Assembly: GCF_039543225.1 (NCBI RefSeq)
Contig: NZ_BAABJI010000001.1
Span: 957,193-1,021,192 of the forward strand
Length of the DNA: 64,000 bases
Direction of reading: 5' to 3'
From: Mucilaginibacter defluvii
GTDB taxonomy: Bacteria > Bacteroidota > Bacteroidia > Sphingobacteriales > Sphingobacteriaceae
The notes below the pieces were generated by a model. That model made no database searches. It was not told the DNA's origin and was given only the letters and a program-made list of their open reading frames with translations. The position numbers were made by a program, and so were the translations under genes. Shown piece after piece: positions 17,647 through 26,400 of this stretch (within the stretch, counting starts at the first letter, position 1; each line of letters starts with the position of its first letter).

Positions 17647-18402
17647 TTTATGTGTTTTTATTAAACGCTTGTTTTGTCGCGCTACTATTAATTATAGGTA
17701 TTACAGTCTTTGTTTAAATACAATAACCCACGCCACCAAATTCTCTCCCTAAAAGCCGGCGGATAAAAATTGTGCGAATGTTTGGCAAGGTGTTTGCAAC
17801 ATAGTAAACAGTAGATGGTGATTACCCGCGCGGGATGATTTTGAGCGTACATCTGCCTTGCCAAGTAAGCCATAATAAAGGCCATATTCCTGCGCAATTT
17901 TCTATTAAAAACACTGCGGCTGTATACAAACTATACTACTGCGCGTTTTTTCGACAATTCTTCATTCAGGTGTTCAATACACTATCGTTGTAATCATTCA
18001 TAAAAACTTTTTAGGAAATTATTATTTAGATAGTATATTTTAATGTACTGAATATCACGTTATTGTTACGTTAAAAATTTGCCTTTTTAAATAATTGCTA
18101 ATTTATTTAGTATTTCAATGTTGGTTTTAAATTGGAATTAATAAATAGATAAATTATATAAACTTTATAAGTATCTGATTTTTAACCTTTATTGTGTTTT
18201 ACTTTAAATGAATTTTGATTTTTTATTTTAAAATAATCGACATATATAGTGATCTAATCCAAAAAGCATTGACCGAATCTTTATACACTATCTTGAATTT
18301 TGATTTTTGCTGTGCGTGCGAGAAATGATTAAATTGGACCAGAATGCCTCGAAAAATTAGAGTGGCTTAAAAGGCTTAAAAACGGCCTTAAACCAAGGCT
18401 GT
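17647..18402. other. AT-rich region without a recognisable gene
   Basis: About 0.75 kb with no convincing reading frame. A 69-codon frame at 17688-17897 on the minus strand looks random. The part from about 17,950 to 18,330 is strongly AT-rich. A 15-bp direct repeat, TGAATTTTGATTTTT, occurs at 18209-18223 and 18294-18308. No tRNA, ncRNA or mobile-element hallmark was recognised. Confidence 0.6.
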
Positions 18403-18405
18403 GAA

Positions 18406-18432
18406 AATCCCCTACCCGATAGGTGTGGGATT
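18406..18432 (-). terminator. Likely terminator of the tgt-lptF/G-eamA unit
   Basis: AATCCC (18406-18411) pairs with GGGATT (18427-18432), with an inner ACC/GGT stem and loop. On the minus strand it is followed by TTTTC. Confidence 0.5.
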
Positions 18433-18449
18433 GAATCAGGCAGAAAAAA

Positions 18450-19367
18450 TTAACGTTTGATACGGCGTTTAGCGATCTGTTTCTGGGCTACAGGAAACAA
18501 AAAAATAGTGGACAGAATGATGATCGCTCCTGCCCAGAATCCGGGTGTCATCTTCTTCATGTCGCCAAAAAAAAGTGCCGCCATGATGATACCGTAGACC
18601 GGCTCAAGGTTGGTTATAAGCGCGACTTTGAATGCCGATAGTTCGCGCATTACAGACACGCCGGCAACGTATGCCAGGGCTGTGCAAACGGTGCCCAGGA
18701 GCAAAAGATAGCCCGCATCCGGCACGCTCAACTGCATGTATTTGTTGAAGCCACCGGTGAAAAAAAGATACATGCTGATCCATAAAACGGCGCCGCCCAG
18801 CTCGTAAAAAGCAATCACCGGGGCATGTAATTTCTGCGCCTGCTTCGAGTTTATGATGGAAAAAAGACTGGCAAGTAGGGCGCTTATAAGTGCTGTGATA
18901 ATACCCTTAGTGTATTTAAATTCAAATTTAAAAATCAAAATTATCCCGGTTGTGATGAGTAGCCCGGCCAGTATTTCAAGCTTTGAGATGGCCTTTTTAC
19001 TTACCAAAGGTTCAATAACGGCAGTGAACAAAGTGATTGATGAAAGGCATACCAGTGTTACCGAAACGGTAGATAATTTGATGGCGGCGAAGAATAGAAT
19101 CCAGTGCCCGCCAACCAGGGCGCCGGTGAAGATGAGTGCCAAAAATGAGCGTTTACTCACCTTAAAATCGGTGCGGCTGAATTTAAAATATAGGAATAAT
19201 GATACCACCGCTATCACCACCCGGTACCATACCAATTGTATGGCCGGTACCGAAATCAGCGCGCCCAAAATGCCCGTAAATCCCCATATAAAAACCGTGA
19301 AATGCAGTATCAAAAGGTTGCGGTTCAGGGCGGTTTTTGAGGCCGTTTCCGGGGTGTTTTTTATCAT
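18450..19367 (-). CDS. EamA-family (DMT superfamily) transporter
   Basis: The 305-residue protein has ten predicted membrane helices in two EamA repeats. The first repeat contains ILHFTVFIWGFTGILGALIS and QLVWYRVVIAVVSLFLY; the second starts near GIITALISALLASLFSIINSK and contains SAFKVALITNLEPVYGIIMA, a common DMT signature. The exported or imported metabolite is unknown. It follows the LptF/G-family gene by 2 nt, so it is part of that transcript. Confidence 0.87.
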   Translation of the reverse strand: MIKNTPETASKTALNRNLLILHFTVFIWGFTGILGALISVPAIQLVWYRVVIAVVSLFLYFKFSRTDFKVSKRSFLALIFTGALVGGHWILFFAAIKLSTVSVTLVCLSSITLFTAVIEPLVSKKAISKLEILAGLLITTGIILIFKFEFKYTKGIITALISALLASLFSIINSKQAQKLHAPVIAFYELGGAVLWISMYLFFTGGFNKYMQLSVPDAGYLLLLGTVCTALAYVAGVSVMRELSAFKVALITNLEPVYGIIMAALFFGDMKKMTPGFWAGAIIILSTIFLFPVAQKQIAKRRIKR

Positions 19368-19369
19368 TT

Positions 19370-20476
19370 TTATTTGGGTGCTTTCAGCAATAAATAATAG
19401 CCTAAAACGCCGAACAAAGCATTCGGTATAAACACCGAAATCAGCGGCGGTACGCCACCCTGAATGGCAAAAACGGTAGCGAATTTATCAACCACGATGT
19501 AGGCGAAACACAGGAAAATACCGATACCCAAAGGCAGGCCGATACCCCCGCGTACCTTTCGAGACGAAAGGGAAACACCCATTAAAGTGAGCACGTAGGT
19601 AGATAGCGGATATACAAAACGCCGGTACTTTTCGTAGTAAATAGCGGGCAAAAATTCAGGCCGGCGCAGCTTCTCTTTTTCAATAGTAGCGTTAAGTTCG
19701 GCCATGGGCATGGCGGTATATTCGTTATCTATTTTAATAAAATCAGAGGGATGCATTTCCAGTACCGTATCCTTCTGCGGGGCATTCCTGATGCGGGTTT
19801 CCTTCAGTCCGTTTACATACCTTATATCCGGGCTCATGATGCTCCAGCGGCGTTTTAAGGAGTCGTATGTAATACGGTCTGACGTGAGCTTTTCGCGCAG
19901 TTTATCGCCATCATACTTTTCCATTATAAAGGTATAACCGGTGTTGATGGTCTTATCAAAATTCTGCAGGTACACATACGTATTCTTGTCAATCTGCATG
20001 TGTACATCGCTGCGAGTAGGGTCGCCATTGCCGTTAAAACCGTTCTCGTTCTCAAAGGTAATTTTGAGCTTATTGGTATACGGGATGAGGTAAACGTTGG
20101 CATAAAACGATATGATGAATACAACTGTAGCCGATATAAAATAAGGCCTTAAAAAGCGGTTAAAGCTGGCCCGGCTGCTCAGTATCGGTACAATTTCGGT
20201 CTGGTTGGCCATCTTCGCGGTAAAGAAAATTACCGCCAGAAAGTTGATCAGCGGTGACAGCATGTTCATGTAAAACGGAATGAAACCGCCGTAATAATCG
20301 GTAGCGATTTCATACACAGAACTGCCTGATTGCAGGAAATTATCAATGTGCTCGGAGATATCGAACACTACCGTAATAACCACAAAAATCATCAGCGTAA
20401 AGGCAAAAGTGCCCAGGTATTTGCCGATGATATACCGGTCAATTACCGGTAAATATTTCCTGATGATTTTCTTCAC
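19370..20476 (-). CDS. LptF/LptG-family lipopolysaccharide export permease
   Basis: Inner-membrane permease of the Lpt ABC system that extracts LPS toward the outer membrane. The order is an N-terminal KYLPVIDRYIIGKYLGTFAFTLMIF helix, two more helices (LSPLINFLAVIFFTAKMANQTEIVPIL is the typical coupling-loop region), a beta-jellyroll periplasmic domain, and three C-terminal helices. The 368-residue length is right for LptF or LptG; which one cannot be told. It sits 3 nt after tgt, so translation is likely coupled. Confidence 0.87.
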   Translation of the reverse strand: MKKIIRKYLPVIDRYIIGKYLGTFAFTLMIFVVITVVFDISEHIDNFLQSGSSVYEIATDYYGGFIPFYMNMLSPLINFLAVIFFTAKMANQTEIVPILSSRASFNRFLRPYFISATVVFIISFYANVYLIPYTNKLKITFENENGFNGNGDPTRSDVHMQIDKNTYVYLQNFDKTINTGYTFIMEKYDGDKLREKLTSDRITYDSLKRRWSIMSPDIRYVNGLKETRIRNAPQKDTVLEMHPSDFIKIDNEYTAMPMAELNATIEKEKLRRPEFLPAIYYEKYRRFVYPLSTYVLTLMGVSLSSRKVRGGIGLPLGIGIFLCFAYIVVDKFATVFAIQGGVPPLISVFIPNALFGVLGYYLLLKAPK

Positions 20477-20479
20477 AGT

Positions 20480-21610
20480 TTATAAACGTTGCCCCAGGGT
20501 TTTAACCATTTTATTCTTCCAGTCGTAAAAATCACCTACAATAATGCGTTCACGCGCCTGCCCAACCAGCCATAAATAAAAGTGCAGGTTATGCAATGAT
20601 GCTATCTGCGCGCCCAGCATTTCGCCCGAGTGGATGAGGTGCCTTAAATAGGCCTTGCTGTAAGCCGTATCGGCAAACAGGTCGCTATCTGCCTCAATAG
20701 GCGTAAAGTCGTTCTTCCACTTCTCGTTCTTAATATTTATGATGCCGTTTTTTGTGAAAAGCATGCCATTGCGGGCATTGCGCGTAGGCATTACACAATC
20801 AAACATATCTACGCCCAAGGCAATGTTTTCGAGTATGTTAACCGGTGTACCTACGCCCATTAAATAACGTGGTTTTTGCTGCGGTAATATATCGCATACA
20901 ATTTCTGTCATGGCATACATTTCCTCGGCCGGTTCACCTACTGAAAGGCCGCCTATAGCGTTGCCTTCACGCTCAAATGAGGCGATAACCTCGGCTGAGC
21001 GTACACGTAGATCTTTATATACCGAGCCCTGCACTATCGGAAACAATGTTTGGTTGTACCCATATTTAGGCTCAGTGCTATCAAAGCGGTCGCAGCAGCG
21101 TTTAAGCCAGCGGTGCGTCATCTCTATAGAGTTTTTGGCATAGCGGTAATCGCAGGGGTACGGCGTACACTCATCAAAAGCCATAATAATATCGGCCCCA
21201 ATAATGCGCTGAATGTCCATCACATTCTCAGGCGTAAACAGGTGTTTTGAGCCATCCACATGCGAGCGGAAGGTAACCCCTTCCTCCTTTATTTTACGTA
21301 CATCAGTAAGCGAATACACCTGGTAGCCGCCGCTATCAGTTAAAATGGGCTTTTCCCAGCCGTTAAACTTGTGTAAACCACCTGCCTGTTCAATAGTATT
21401 GAGACCCGGCCGCAGGTATAAATGGTAAGTGTTACCTAATATAATTTGTGCTTTAATATCATCAGCCAGTTCGCGCTGATGTACGGCTTTTACAGTACCC
21501 GCGGTGCCCACAGGCATAAAAATGGGGGTTTGTATGGTGCCGTGATCGGTAGTTATCTCGCCCGCCCGGGCTTTCGAAAACTTATCTTGTGCTGCTAAAG
21601 TGAATTTCAT
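20480..21610 (-). CDS. tgt: Queuine/preQ1 tRNA-ribosyltransferase
   Basis: Exchanges guanine 34 for preQ1 in GUN-anticodon tRNAs. Catalytic blocks are intact: LTDSGGYQVYSL with Asp92 and GVDMFDCVMPTRNARNG with nucleophile Asp271. The usual zinc motif C-x-C-x-x-C is absent: the aligned positions are Ser309, Leu311 and Asp314 (EADSDLFADTAYSKAYLRH), while the histidine of SLHNL (His340) remains. The length of 376 residues is normal. I believe related Bacteroidota enzymes share this loss but could not check. It is first gene of the tgt-lptF/G-eamA unit. Confidence 0.93.
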   Translation of the reverse strand: MKFTLAAQDKFSKARAGEITTDHGTIQTPIFMPVGTAGTVKAVHQRELADDIKAQIILGNTYHLYLRPGLNTIEQAGGLHKFNGWEKPILTDSGGYQVYSLTDVRKIKEEGVTFRSHVDGSKHLFTPENVMDIQRIIGADIIMAFDECTPYPCDYRYAKNSIEMTHRWLKRCCDRFDSTEPKYGYNQTLFPIVQGSVYKDLRVRSAEVIASFEREGNAIGGLSVGEPAEEMYAMTEIVCDILPQQKPRYLMGVGTPVNILENIALGVDMFDCVMPTRNARNGMLFTKNGIINIKNEKWKNDFTPIEADSDLFADTAYSKAYLRHLIHSGEMLGAQIASLHNLHFYLWLVGQARERIIVGDFYDWKNKMVKTLGQRL

Positions 21611-21620
21611 TATAAGAATG

Positions 21621-21628
21621 CAAAATTA
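21621..21628 (-). promoter_or_regulatory. Promoter box of tgt
   Basis: The minus strand reads TAATTTTG, a perfect TAnnTTTG, 10 nt before the tgt ATG. Confidence 0.5.
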
Positions 21629-21723
21629 ACAAATAACTGTATACTAAATATTTGTTTATTTTTAGCTTGACATAGGCCTTATTTCGGCTGATTTTAACAA
21701 CTTTGCAGCTATAAATTTTTCGG

Positions 21724-22842
21724 TTGGAAACGTATTTACTCGACGCGCTGCTGTTATTTTTTCAGATCTGCTTCATCAGTCAGCTTTTTTATTTGGTAGG
21801 ATATCACAGCAAACTCGCGGCATACAAGCCGCTGGAGCAATTGCAACCAGCAAATATCCCGGTTTCTGTAATCATCAGCGCACGTAATGAGTATGATAAC
21901 CTTAAATATAATTTACCGCTTATATTAGAGCAAAACTATCCTGATTTTGAGGTAGTGGTGGTTAACGATTGCTCGGTTGATGAGTCGGATTTGCTACTAC
22001 TCGAGCTGCAAAACCGGTACAAACACCTTAAAGTAGTTACCATAACTGAACACGTACGATTTAAAACGGGTAAAAAATTCGCGCTCACCTTAGGTATAAA
22101 AGCGGCTAAAAACGAACATTTATTGTTTACTGATGCCGATTGTACTCCCGCGACTGACGATTGGGTTGCCCGTATGGCGCTTAATTTTACAACAGGTGCG
22201 CAGATAGTTTTAGGCTATTCGCCTTATACCAAAACAGGGGGCTTTATAAATACCTTCACCCGGTTTGAAACGGTGAAAACCGCTATTAGCTACCTCTCAG
22301 CCGCCCTGCGCGGCGATGCTTACATGGGCATAGGCCGCAACCTAGCTTATACCAAAACCTTGTTTTTTAGCAATAAGGGCTTTGCGGCGCATATGCACGT
22401 ATTGCCGGGCGATGATGATCTGTTTGTAAACCAGAATGCCACGCCTGATAATGCCATCATCGAGATACACCCCGACGCGTTTATGTACACGCAATCTAAA
22501 ACTACCATGAGTGGCTGGTACCGGCAAAAAAAACGGCACATGGGGGTAGGTAAATTGTATAAAAATAAACATCGCCGAATGTTGAGCTGGGATGCCATGA
22601 GCGGCTTTTTATTTTATATATTACTGGCGGTTTTGTTAGTTTTAAAGGTGGAACCGCTGCTGGTTTCAGGTATGTTTTTTTTGCGTTTGCTAACAATAAT
22701 TTTAATTTATAATAAAATTTTAAAAACTTTAAAAGCAAAAGATTTGTTGATTTATTTACCAATCCTTGACATTGTTTACTACATTTATTTGAACATATTC
22801 GGATTGATTGGGACATTCATAAAAACAACCCAATGGAAATAA
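21724..22842 (+). CDS. Family 2 glycosyltransferase, membrane-anchored
   Basis: Processive-type GT2 with an N-terminal helix (LLDALLLFFQICFISQLFYLVGY), a GT-A domain (PVSVIISARNEYDNL, VVVVNDCSVDES), the metal-binding D-x-D at LLFTDADCTP, a GDDDLFV block, and a WYRQKKRHM segment in the place of the Q/R-x-x-R-W motif. Three C-terminal membrane segments follow. The only plausible start is a TTG at 21724. Its last 10 nt overlap the sigma-factor gene. The product is unknown; hyaluronan/cellulose-type or lipid-linked transfer are both possible. Confidence 0.83.
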   Translation: METYLLDALLLFFQICFISQLFYLVGYHSKLAAYKPLEQLQPANIPVSVIISARNEYDNLKYNLPLILEQNYPDFEVVVVNDCSVDESDLLLLELQNRYKHLKVVTITEHVRFKTGKKFALTLGIKAAKNEHLLFTDADCTPATDDWVARMALNFTTGAQIVLGYSPYTKTGGFINTFTRFETVKTAISYLSAALRGDAYMGIGRNLAYTKTLFFSNKGFAAHMHVLPGDDDLFVNQNATPDNAIIEIHPDAFMYTQSKTTMSGWYRQKKRHMGVGKLYKNKHRRMLSWDAMSGFLFYILLAVLLVLKVEPLLVSGMFFLRLLTIILIYNKILKTLKAKDLLIYLPILDIVYYIYLNIFGLIGTFIKTTQWK

Positions 22843-23438
22843 ACACCAATTTCACCGAGAACGCCAAAAACGATTTTCATTTAGTTGTAAAGGCTCGCCA
22901 GGGCGACCAAAAAGCCTATGCTGATCTGATGGTGCGTTATAAGGATTCCATCTATTTCATGATCCTCAAGATGGTGAACAATAAGGAAGACGCCATGGAC
23001 CTGATGGTGGAAACCTTTGCCAAAGCCTTTGAAAAACTGGATAAATATCAGCCTGATTACGCATTCAGCACCTGGCTGTTCAGGGTGGCTACTAACAATT
23101 GTATTGATTTTATACGGAAAAAAAAGCTGAATACCATGTCTATCCACGGTATGCTGGACGAAGAGGGTGAGGAAAAACCACTGCAAATAAGAGCCGATAC
23201 GCTTAATCCGGAAGAAACATCTATAAAAAAACAGCAAACTAAGGAGCTGAAACAACTGATTGAAGGCTTACCTTTGCGTTATCGAAACCTTATTACCCTG
23301 CGGTATTTTGATGAACTATCGTACGAGGAGATAGCCCAGCAGCTTGACCTGCCTTTAGGTACTGTTAAAGCACAATTGTTCAGGGCGCGCTATCTGCTGG
23401 GTAATATTATTAACCGTTACAACCGGGATGACATCTGA
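22833..23438 (+). CDS. ECF-type RNA polymerase sigma factor
   Basis: A 201-residue group IV sigma factor. Region 2 reads LMVRYKDSIYFMILKMVNNKEDAMDLMVETFAKAFEKLDKY with STWLFRVATNNCIDFIRKKK (minus-10 recognition). Region 4 is LPLRYRNLITLRYFDELSYEEIAQQLDLPLGTVKAQLFRAR. No anti-sigma factor or TonB receptor is adjacent, unlike the FecI/FecR pairs of this phylum. The gene overlaps the GT2 gene by 10 nt and rsmG by 11 nt, so all three are translationally linked. Confidence 0.9.
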   Translation: MEINTNFTENAKNDFHLVVKARQGDQKAYADLMVRYKDSIYFMILKMVNNKEDAMDLMVETFAKAFEKLDKYQPDYAFSTWLFRVATNNCIDFIRKKKLNTMSIHGMLDEEGEEKPLQIRADTLNPEETSIKKQQTKELKQLIEGLPLRYRNLITLRYFDELSYEEIAQQLDLPLGTVKAQLFRARYLLGNIINRYNRDDI

Positions 23439-24054
23439 AATTCTACTAAAATACTTTCCTGAAATTACTGCGGAGCAGTTAAAACAATTTGAACAACTGC
23501 CCGATCTTTACACGCACTGGAATAACCAGATCAACGTAATATCTCGTAAGGACATTGATCAATTGTATGAGCGCCACGTGCTGCACTCCTTAGGCATAGC
23601 CAAGGTAATGGCCTTTAAACCCGGCGAAAAGGTGCTTGATGTGGGTACCGGCGGCGGTTTTCCGGGTGTGCCCTTAGCTATTATGTTCCCGCAAACGCGG
23701 TTTCATTTGGTCGATTCGATCGGTAAAAAAATCAAGGTGGTAACCGAAGTTGCCGCTGCGTTAGGTTTGCAAAACCTGCAAGCTACACATGCCCGTGCCG
23801 AGCAGATCAATGAAAAATTTGATTTTGTGGTATCGCGCGCGGTTACGCGTTTAAAGGAGTTTTATCCCTGGGTAAAGGGTAAGTTCAACAAGCAATCGGG
23901 CAATGTTTTGCCTAACGGGATACTGTATTTAAAGGGGGGGGACCTAAACGAAGAAATTGCCGAGTCGGGTTTAACCGTTCAGCAATTCTATCTCAAAAAC
24001 TACTTTGATGCGGAGTTTTTTGAGACCAAGCAGGTGATATATGTTAAGGTTTAG
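23428..24054 (+). CDS. rsmG: 16S rRNA (guanine527-N7)-methyltransferase
   Basis: SAM-dependent methylation of G527 in 16S rRNA. The 208-residue protein has WNNQINVISRKDIDQLYERHVLHSL, the SAM loop VLDVGTGGGFPGVPLA, and VVSRAVTRLKEFYPW, all standard for RsmG (GidB). It overlaps the sigma-factor gene and converges with the M56 gene, whose stop overlaps by 4 nt. Confidence 0.93.
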   Translation: MTSEILLKYFPEITAEQLKQFEQLPDLYTHWNNQINVISRKDIDQLYERHVLHSLGIAKVMAFKPGEKVLDVGTGGGFPGVPLAIMFPQTRFHLVDSIGKKIKVVTEVAAALGLQNLQATHARAEQINEKFDFVVSRAVTRLKEFYPWVKGKFNKQSGNVLPNGILYLKGGDLNEEIAESGLTVQQFYLKNYFDAEFFETKQVIYVKV

Positions 24055-25892
24055 CTTTTAGGATAATATGCTGTAATAACCACTTCGTTTAAGGAATAGT
24101 TGGTTTTATCTGATTTCTCTATTATATATAAAGACTCCTTTTTATCAGCATTTGATGCGTCCTTTGGTCCACTTGGCTCAAAAAATATTTTATCATCCGG
24201 CATCATGATCTGGTACGATACAGGTATGGTATAGTCGGCATTAGGTTTCGCTGGTAGTGGATCTTTGTAAGTCAAAATGGCCCGTGCAATCTCTTTTGAA
24301 AGCGCTTCGTTTGGCGAACGCAATACAATCACATCCTTTATCGTGTTATCAGCATTCAATACTAATTTGAAAAGGGTACGGCCGGTAACTTTGTTCTCTA
24401 ATTCTACCCTCGGGTAGCGCGAATGCTTGGCAATGTAAGCGTAAAAAGCACTGAAATCATCTTGCTGCTTTACAACCTGAGCAACTTTAGTTTTTTCAAT
24501 TTTAGGCGGAGTACCGGGTTGTGCCCGAATGTTTAAATCCTTAGCCTGTTTGCTTGTTAACCCGGTTATGGTAACGGTGCATATAAAATTCGCATTTTTA
24601 GTTAGGGATGATTTCCGAAAACGCACATAGTCATTTGCGAGGGTAACAAAATTTACGCCTATTATATAGGTACCAGGTTCAACCTTTAATTTACCCGAAA
24701 ATTTATGAAAAGCGCTTACTGCGGCATTGCCAAACACATTTTTTGCCGGCGCTAACAGTCTTACATCGCCAACCCCACCGCTTTTATCTACATCAAAACT
24801 TACACTCAGGCCCGCAAATTTTGTTTTATTGATTTCTGACGCGGGAAATTTTATGTGCTTGCCAAGGTAAGTGGTTAAGGCCGTGAAATCGTTTTTAACA
24901 ACAGTCGGCGCGGGTATCCTCAAACCGGTATCAGCCTGATGTAGCTCGGTGGTTAAAAGATTAATTTCTGCCTTTGTTGCCTCACCTCCGCTATACAGAT
25001 CAAACGTTGGATAATCCTTACTAAAGCTAAGTGTTGATAGGCACAATGTTCCGGCCGTGATTGGGATGGCCATCAGGTATTTCAGCCTTGCTGCGCTACC
25101 TGAACGTGGTTTGTTTAACATAACTATACGGTTTTTTAAAAGATTAGCATTGAAAAACGAGTTGGTTGCCGCCGGGCCTTGCAAACCATAGGCGCTGTTA
25201 AGCAGGAAGGAAGAGTAGGTGATGTTATCGGTTTCGGTGGTAGCGGTAAACTCGTCGGCAATGTACTCATGTACGGTTTTCAGGCTGTTTTGCAGCATGT
25301 AAACTACCGGATTAAACCAGTTCACCATCTTTAGCAACTCAGTAAAAACAATATCTGCCGAGTGTTTTTGCCCGATATGCACCATTTCGTGCGCGATAAT
25401 AGTGTGCCTGTTATGCAGGTTTTTACCGATGAACAGGTAATTAAAGAATGAAAAGCCGGTGTTTTCGTCCTCAAGTTCAATAAGGTCACAATGTACGGAA
25501 TTGATCTTTTTACTGTTGCTGATGATGCGGTAAAGCTTAAAAAGCTTGATGCCGAACAGCACCAACGCGATAACCACGCCCAGCACATATATCCCTGATA
25601 AAACGTTTGCCAGGTTAATTGCTACCGGGTTAGATACCGGGGCAACCTGTTGAAAATTAATCGTGGGGACAACCGTTGGTGTTGTGGCAACGCTAACCAC
25701 CTGGGCAGCTGTTTCCGCAGGTTTCAGCCAGCCAATCTGCATAAAGGGCAGCAAAAAGGCTATAACGCTGGTGCTGATCAGGTACCAGCGGTTAGCGGTA
25801 TAAAAGGTTTCGTTACGCAGCAAAAGCAGGTAAAGTGCGTAAAAAATCGCCAGGTAGAGGTTGGCTTCGAGCAGGTAATACAGCCAGTTCAT
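24051..25892 (-). CDS. BlaR1-like M56 peptidase with C-terminal TonB-like domains
   Basis: Membrane sensor-protease of the M56 family, partner of the BlaI repressor. It has an N-terminal block of four membrane helices enclosing the zinc motif HEMVH (His168, Glu169, His172) and a second conserved EYIADEF segment. Instead of a penicillin-binding sensor, the 613-residue chain continues with two modules that look like TonB C-terminal folds (one near LGKHIKFPASEINKTKF, the other near IAKHSRYPRVELENKVTG). Sensing of an envelope signal and cleavage of the repressor is inferred from the family. The start overlaps the blaI stop by 4 nt. Confidence 0.85.
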   Translation of the reverse strand: MNWLYYLLEANLYLAIFYALYLLLLRNETFYTANRWYLISTSVIAFLLPFMQIGWLKPAETAAQVVSVATTPTVVPTINFQQVAPVSNPVAINLANVLSGIYVLGVVIALVLFGIKLFKLYRIISNSKKINSVHCDLIELEDENTGFSFFNYLFIGKNLHNRHTIIAHEMVHIGQKHSADIVFTELLKMVNWFNPVVYMLQNSLKTVHEYIADEFTATTETDNITYSSFLLNSAYGLQGPAATNSFFNANLLKNRIVMLNKPRSGSAARLKYLMAIPITAGTLCLSTLSFSKDYPTFDLYSGGEATKAEINLLTTELHQADTGLRIPAPTVVKNDFTALTTYLGKHIKFPASEINKTKFAGLSVSFDVDKSGGVGDVRLLAPAKNVFGNAAVSAFHKFSGKLKVEPGTYIIGVNFVTLANDYVRFRKSSLTKNANFICTVTITGLTSKQAKDLNIRAQPGTPPKIEKTKVAQVVKQQDDFSAFYAYIAKHSRYPRVELENKVTGRTLFKLVLNADNTIKDVIVLRSPNEALSKEIARAILTYKDPLPAKPNADYTIPVSYQIMMPDDKIFFEPSGPKDASNADKKESLYIIEKSDKTNYSLNEVVITAYYPKS

Positions 25893-26263
25893 TTCTTCTC
25901 ATTTTTAAGTTTTTCAATCAGTTCAGCAATTTCATCCAACTCCTTTATGCCGAGTTTCTTTTCGTCGGCAATGAACGACACCAGGCTTTTATAGGAATTA
26001 TCAAAATAATTGTTAACTATCTTATTGAGGCTGAATTTTTTGTAATCATCCTCGCTTATTAGCGGAAAGTACACGTGTGAGTTGCCGTAAGCCTTATGGT
26101 CAACAAAACCCTTACCCTCCAGCACGCGCACCACAGTTGATACGGTGTTGTATGCAGGCTTTGGTTCGGGCATTCGTTCGAGTACATCTTTTACAATGCC
26201 CTCGTTGAGTTGCCATAGTATCTGCATCACTTGCTCTTCTGCCTTGGTTAGTTCCTTCGTCAT
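25889..26263 (-). CDS. BlaI/MecI-family transcriptional repressor
   Basis: A 124-residue winged-helix repressor. LTKAEEQVMQILWQLNEG, PAYNTVSTVVRVLEGKGFVDHK and the dimerising tail with NNYFDNSYKSLVSFI follow the BlaI/MecI pattern. The repressor normally holds its own operon silent until cut by the M56 partner. Three copies of AACTAT-N4-ATAGTT-like dyads upstream cover its promoter. The first gene of a two-gene unit with the M56 protease. Confidence 0.92.
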   Translation of the reverse strand: MTKELTKAEEQVMQILWQLNEGIVKDVLERMPEPKPAYNTVSTVVRVLEGKGFVDHKAYGNSHVYFPLISEDDYKKFSLNKIVNNYFDNSYKSLVSFIADEKKLGIKELDEIAELIEKLKNEKK

Positions 26264-26272
26264 TTATACCTA

Positions 26273-26288
26273 AACTATTTTTATAGTT
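26273..26288. promoter_or_regulatory. BlaI-type operator dyad 1
   Basis: AACTATTTTTATAGTT, a perfect inverted repeat with a TTTT centre, located over the expected transcription start of blaI. Confidence 0.75.
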
Positions 26289-26289
26289 A

Positions 26290-26320
26290 CAAATGTATAA
26301 CTATATATGTAGTTTGCAAA
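26290..26320 (-). promoter_or_regulatory. Promoter of the blaI-M56 unit
   Basis: On the minus strand TTTG (26320-26317), a 19-nt spacer and TACATTTG (26297-26290) match both Bacteroidota boxes exactly. Confidence 0.75.
26299..26314. promoter_or_regulatory. BlaI-type operator dyad 2
   Basis: AACTATATATGTAGTT, one mismatch from a perfect dyad, lying in the spacer between the promoter boxes. Confidence 0.65.
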
Positions 26321-26334
26321 CTATTTTTATAGTT
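26319..26334. promoter_or_regulatory. BlaI-type operator dyad 3
   Basis: AACTATTTTTATAGTT, identical to dyad 1, overlapping the minus-33 box. A further half-site (ATAGTT) occurs near 26351-26356 toward dprA. Confidence 0.75.
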
Positions 26335-26400
26335 TATTTTAAATGCTAAAATAGTTAGGACGATTAAGCGCTATTTTTTATTTTCGGTCGATTTAAAACC

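Noticed and set aside
17688..17897. 69-codon minus-strand frame in the AT-rich gap
   Set aside because: No start context, no recognisable composition or motif.
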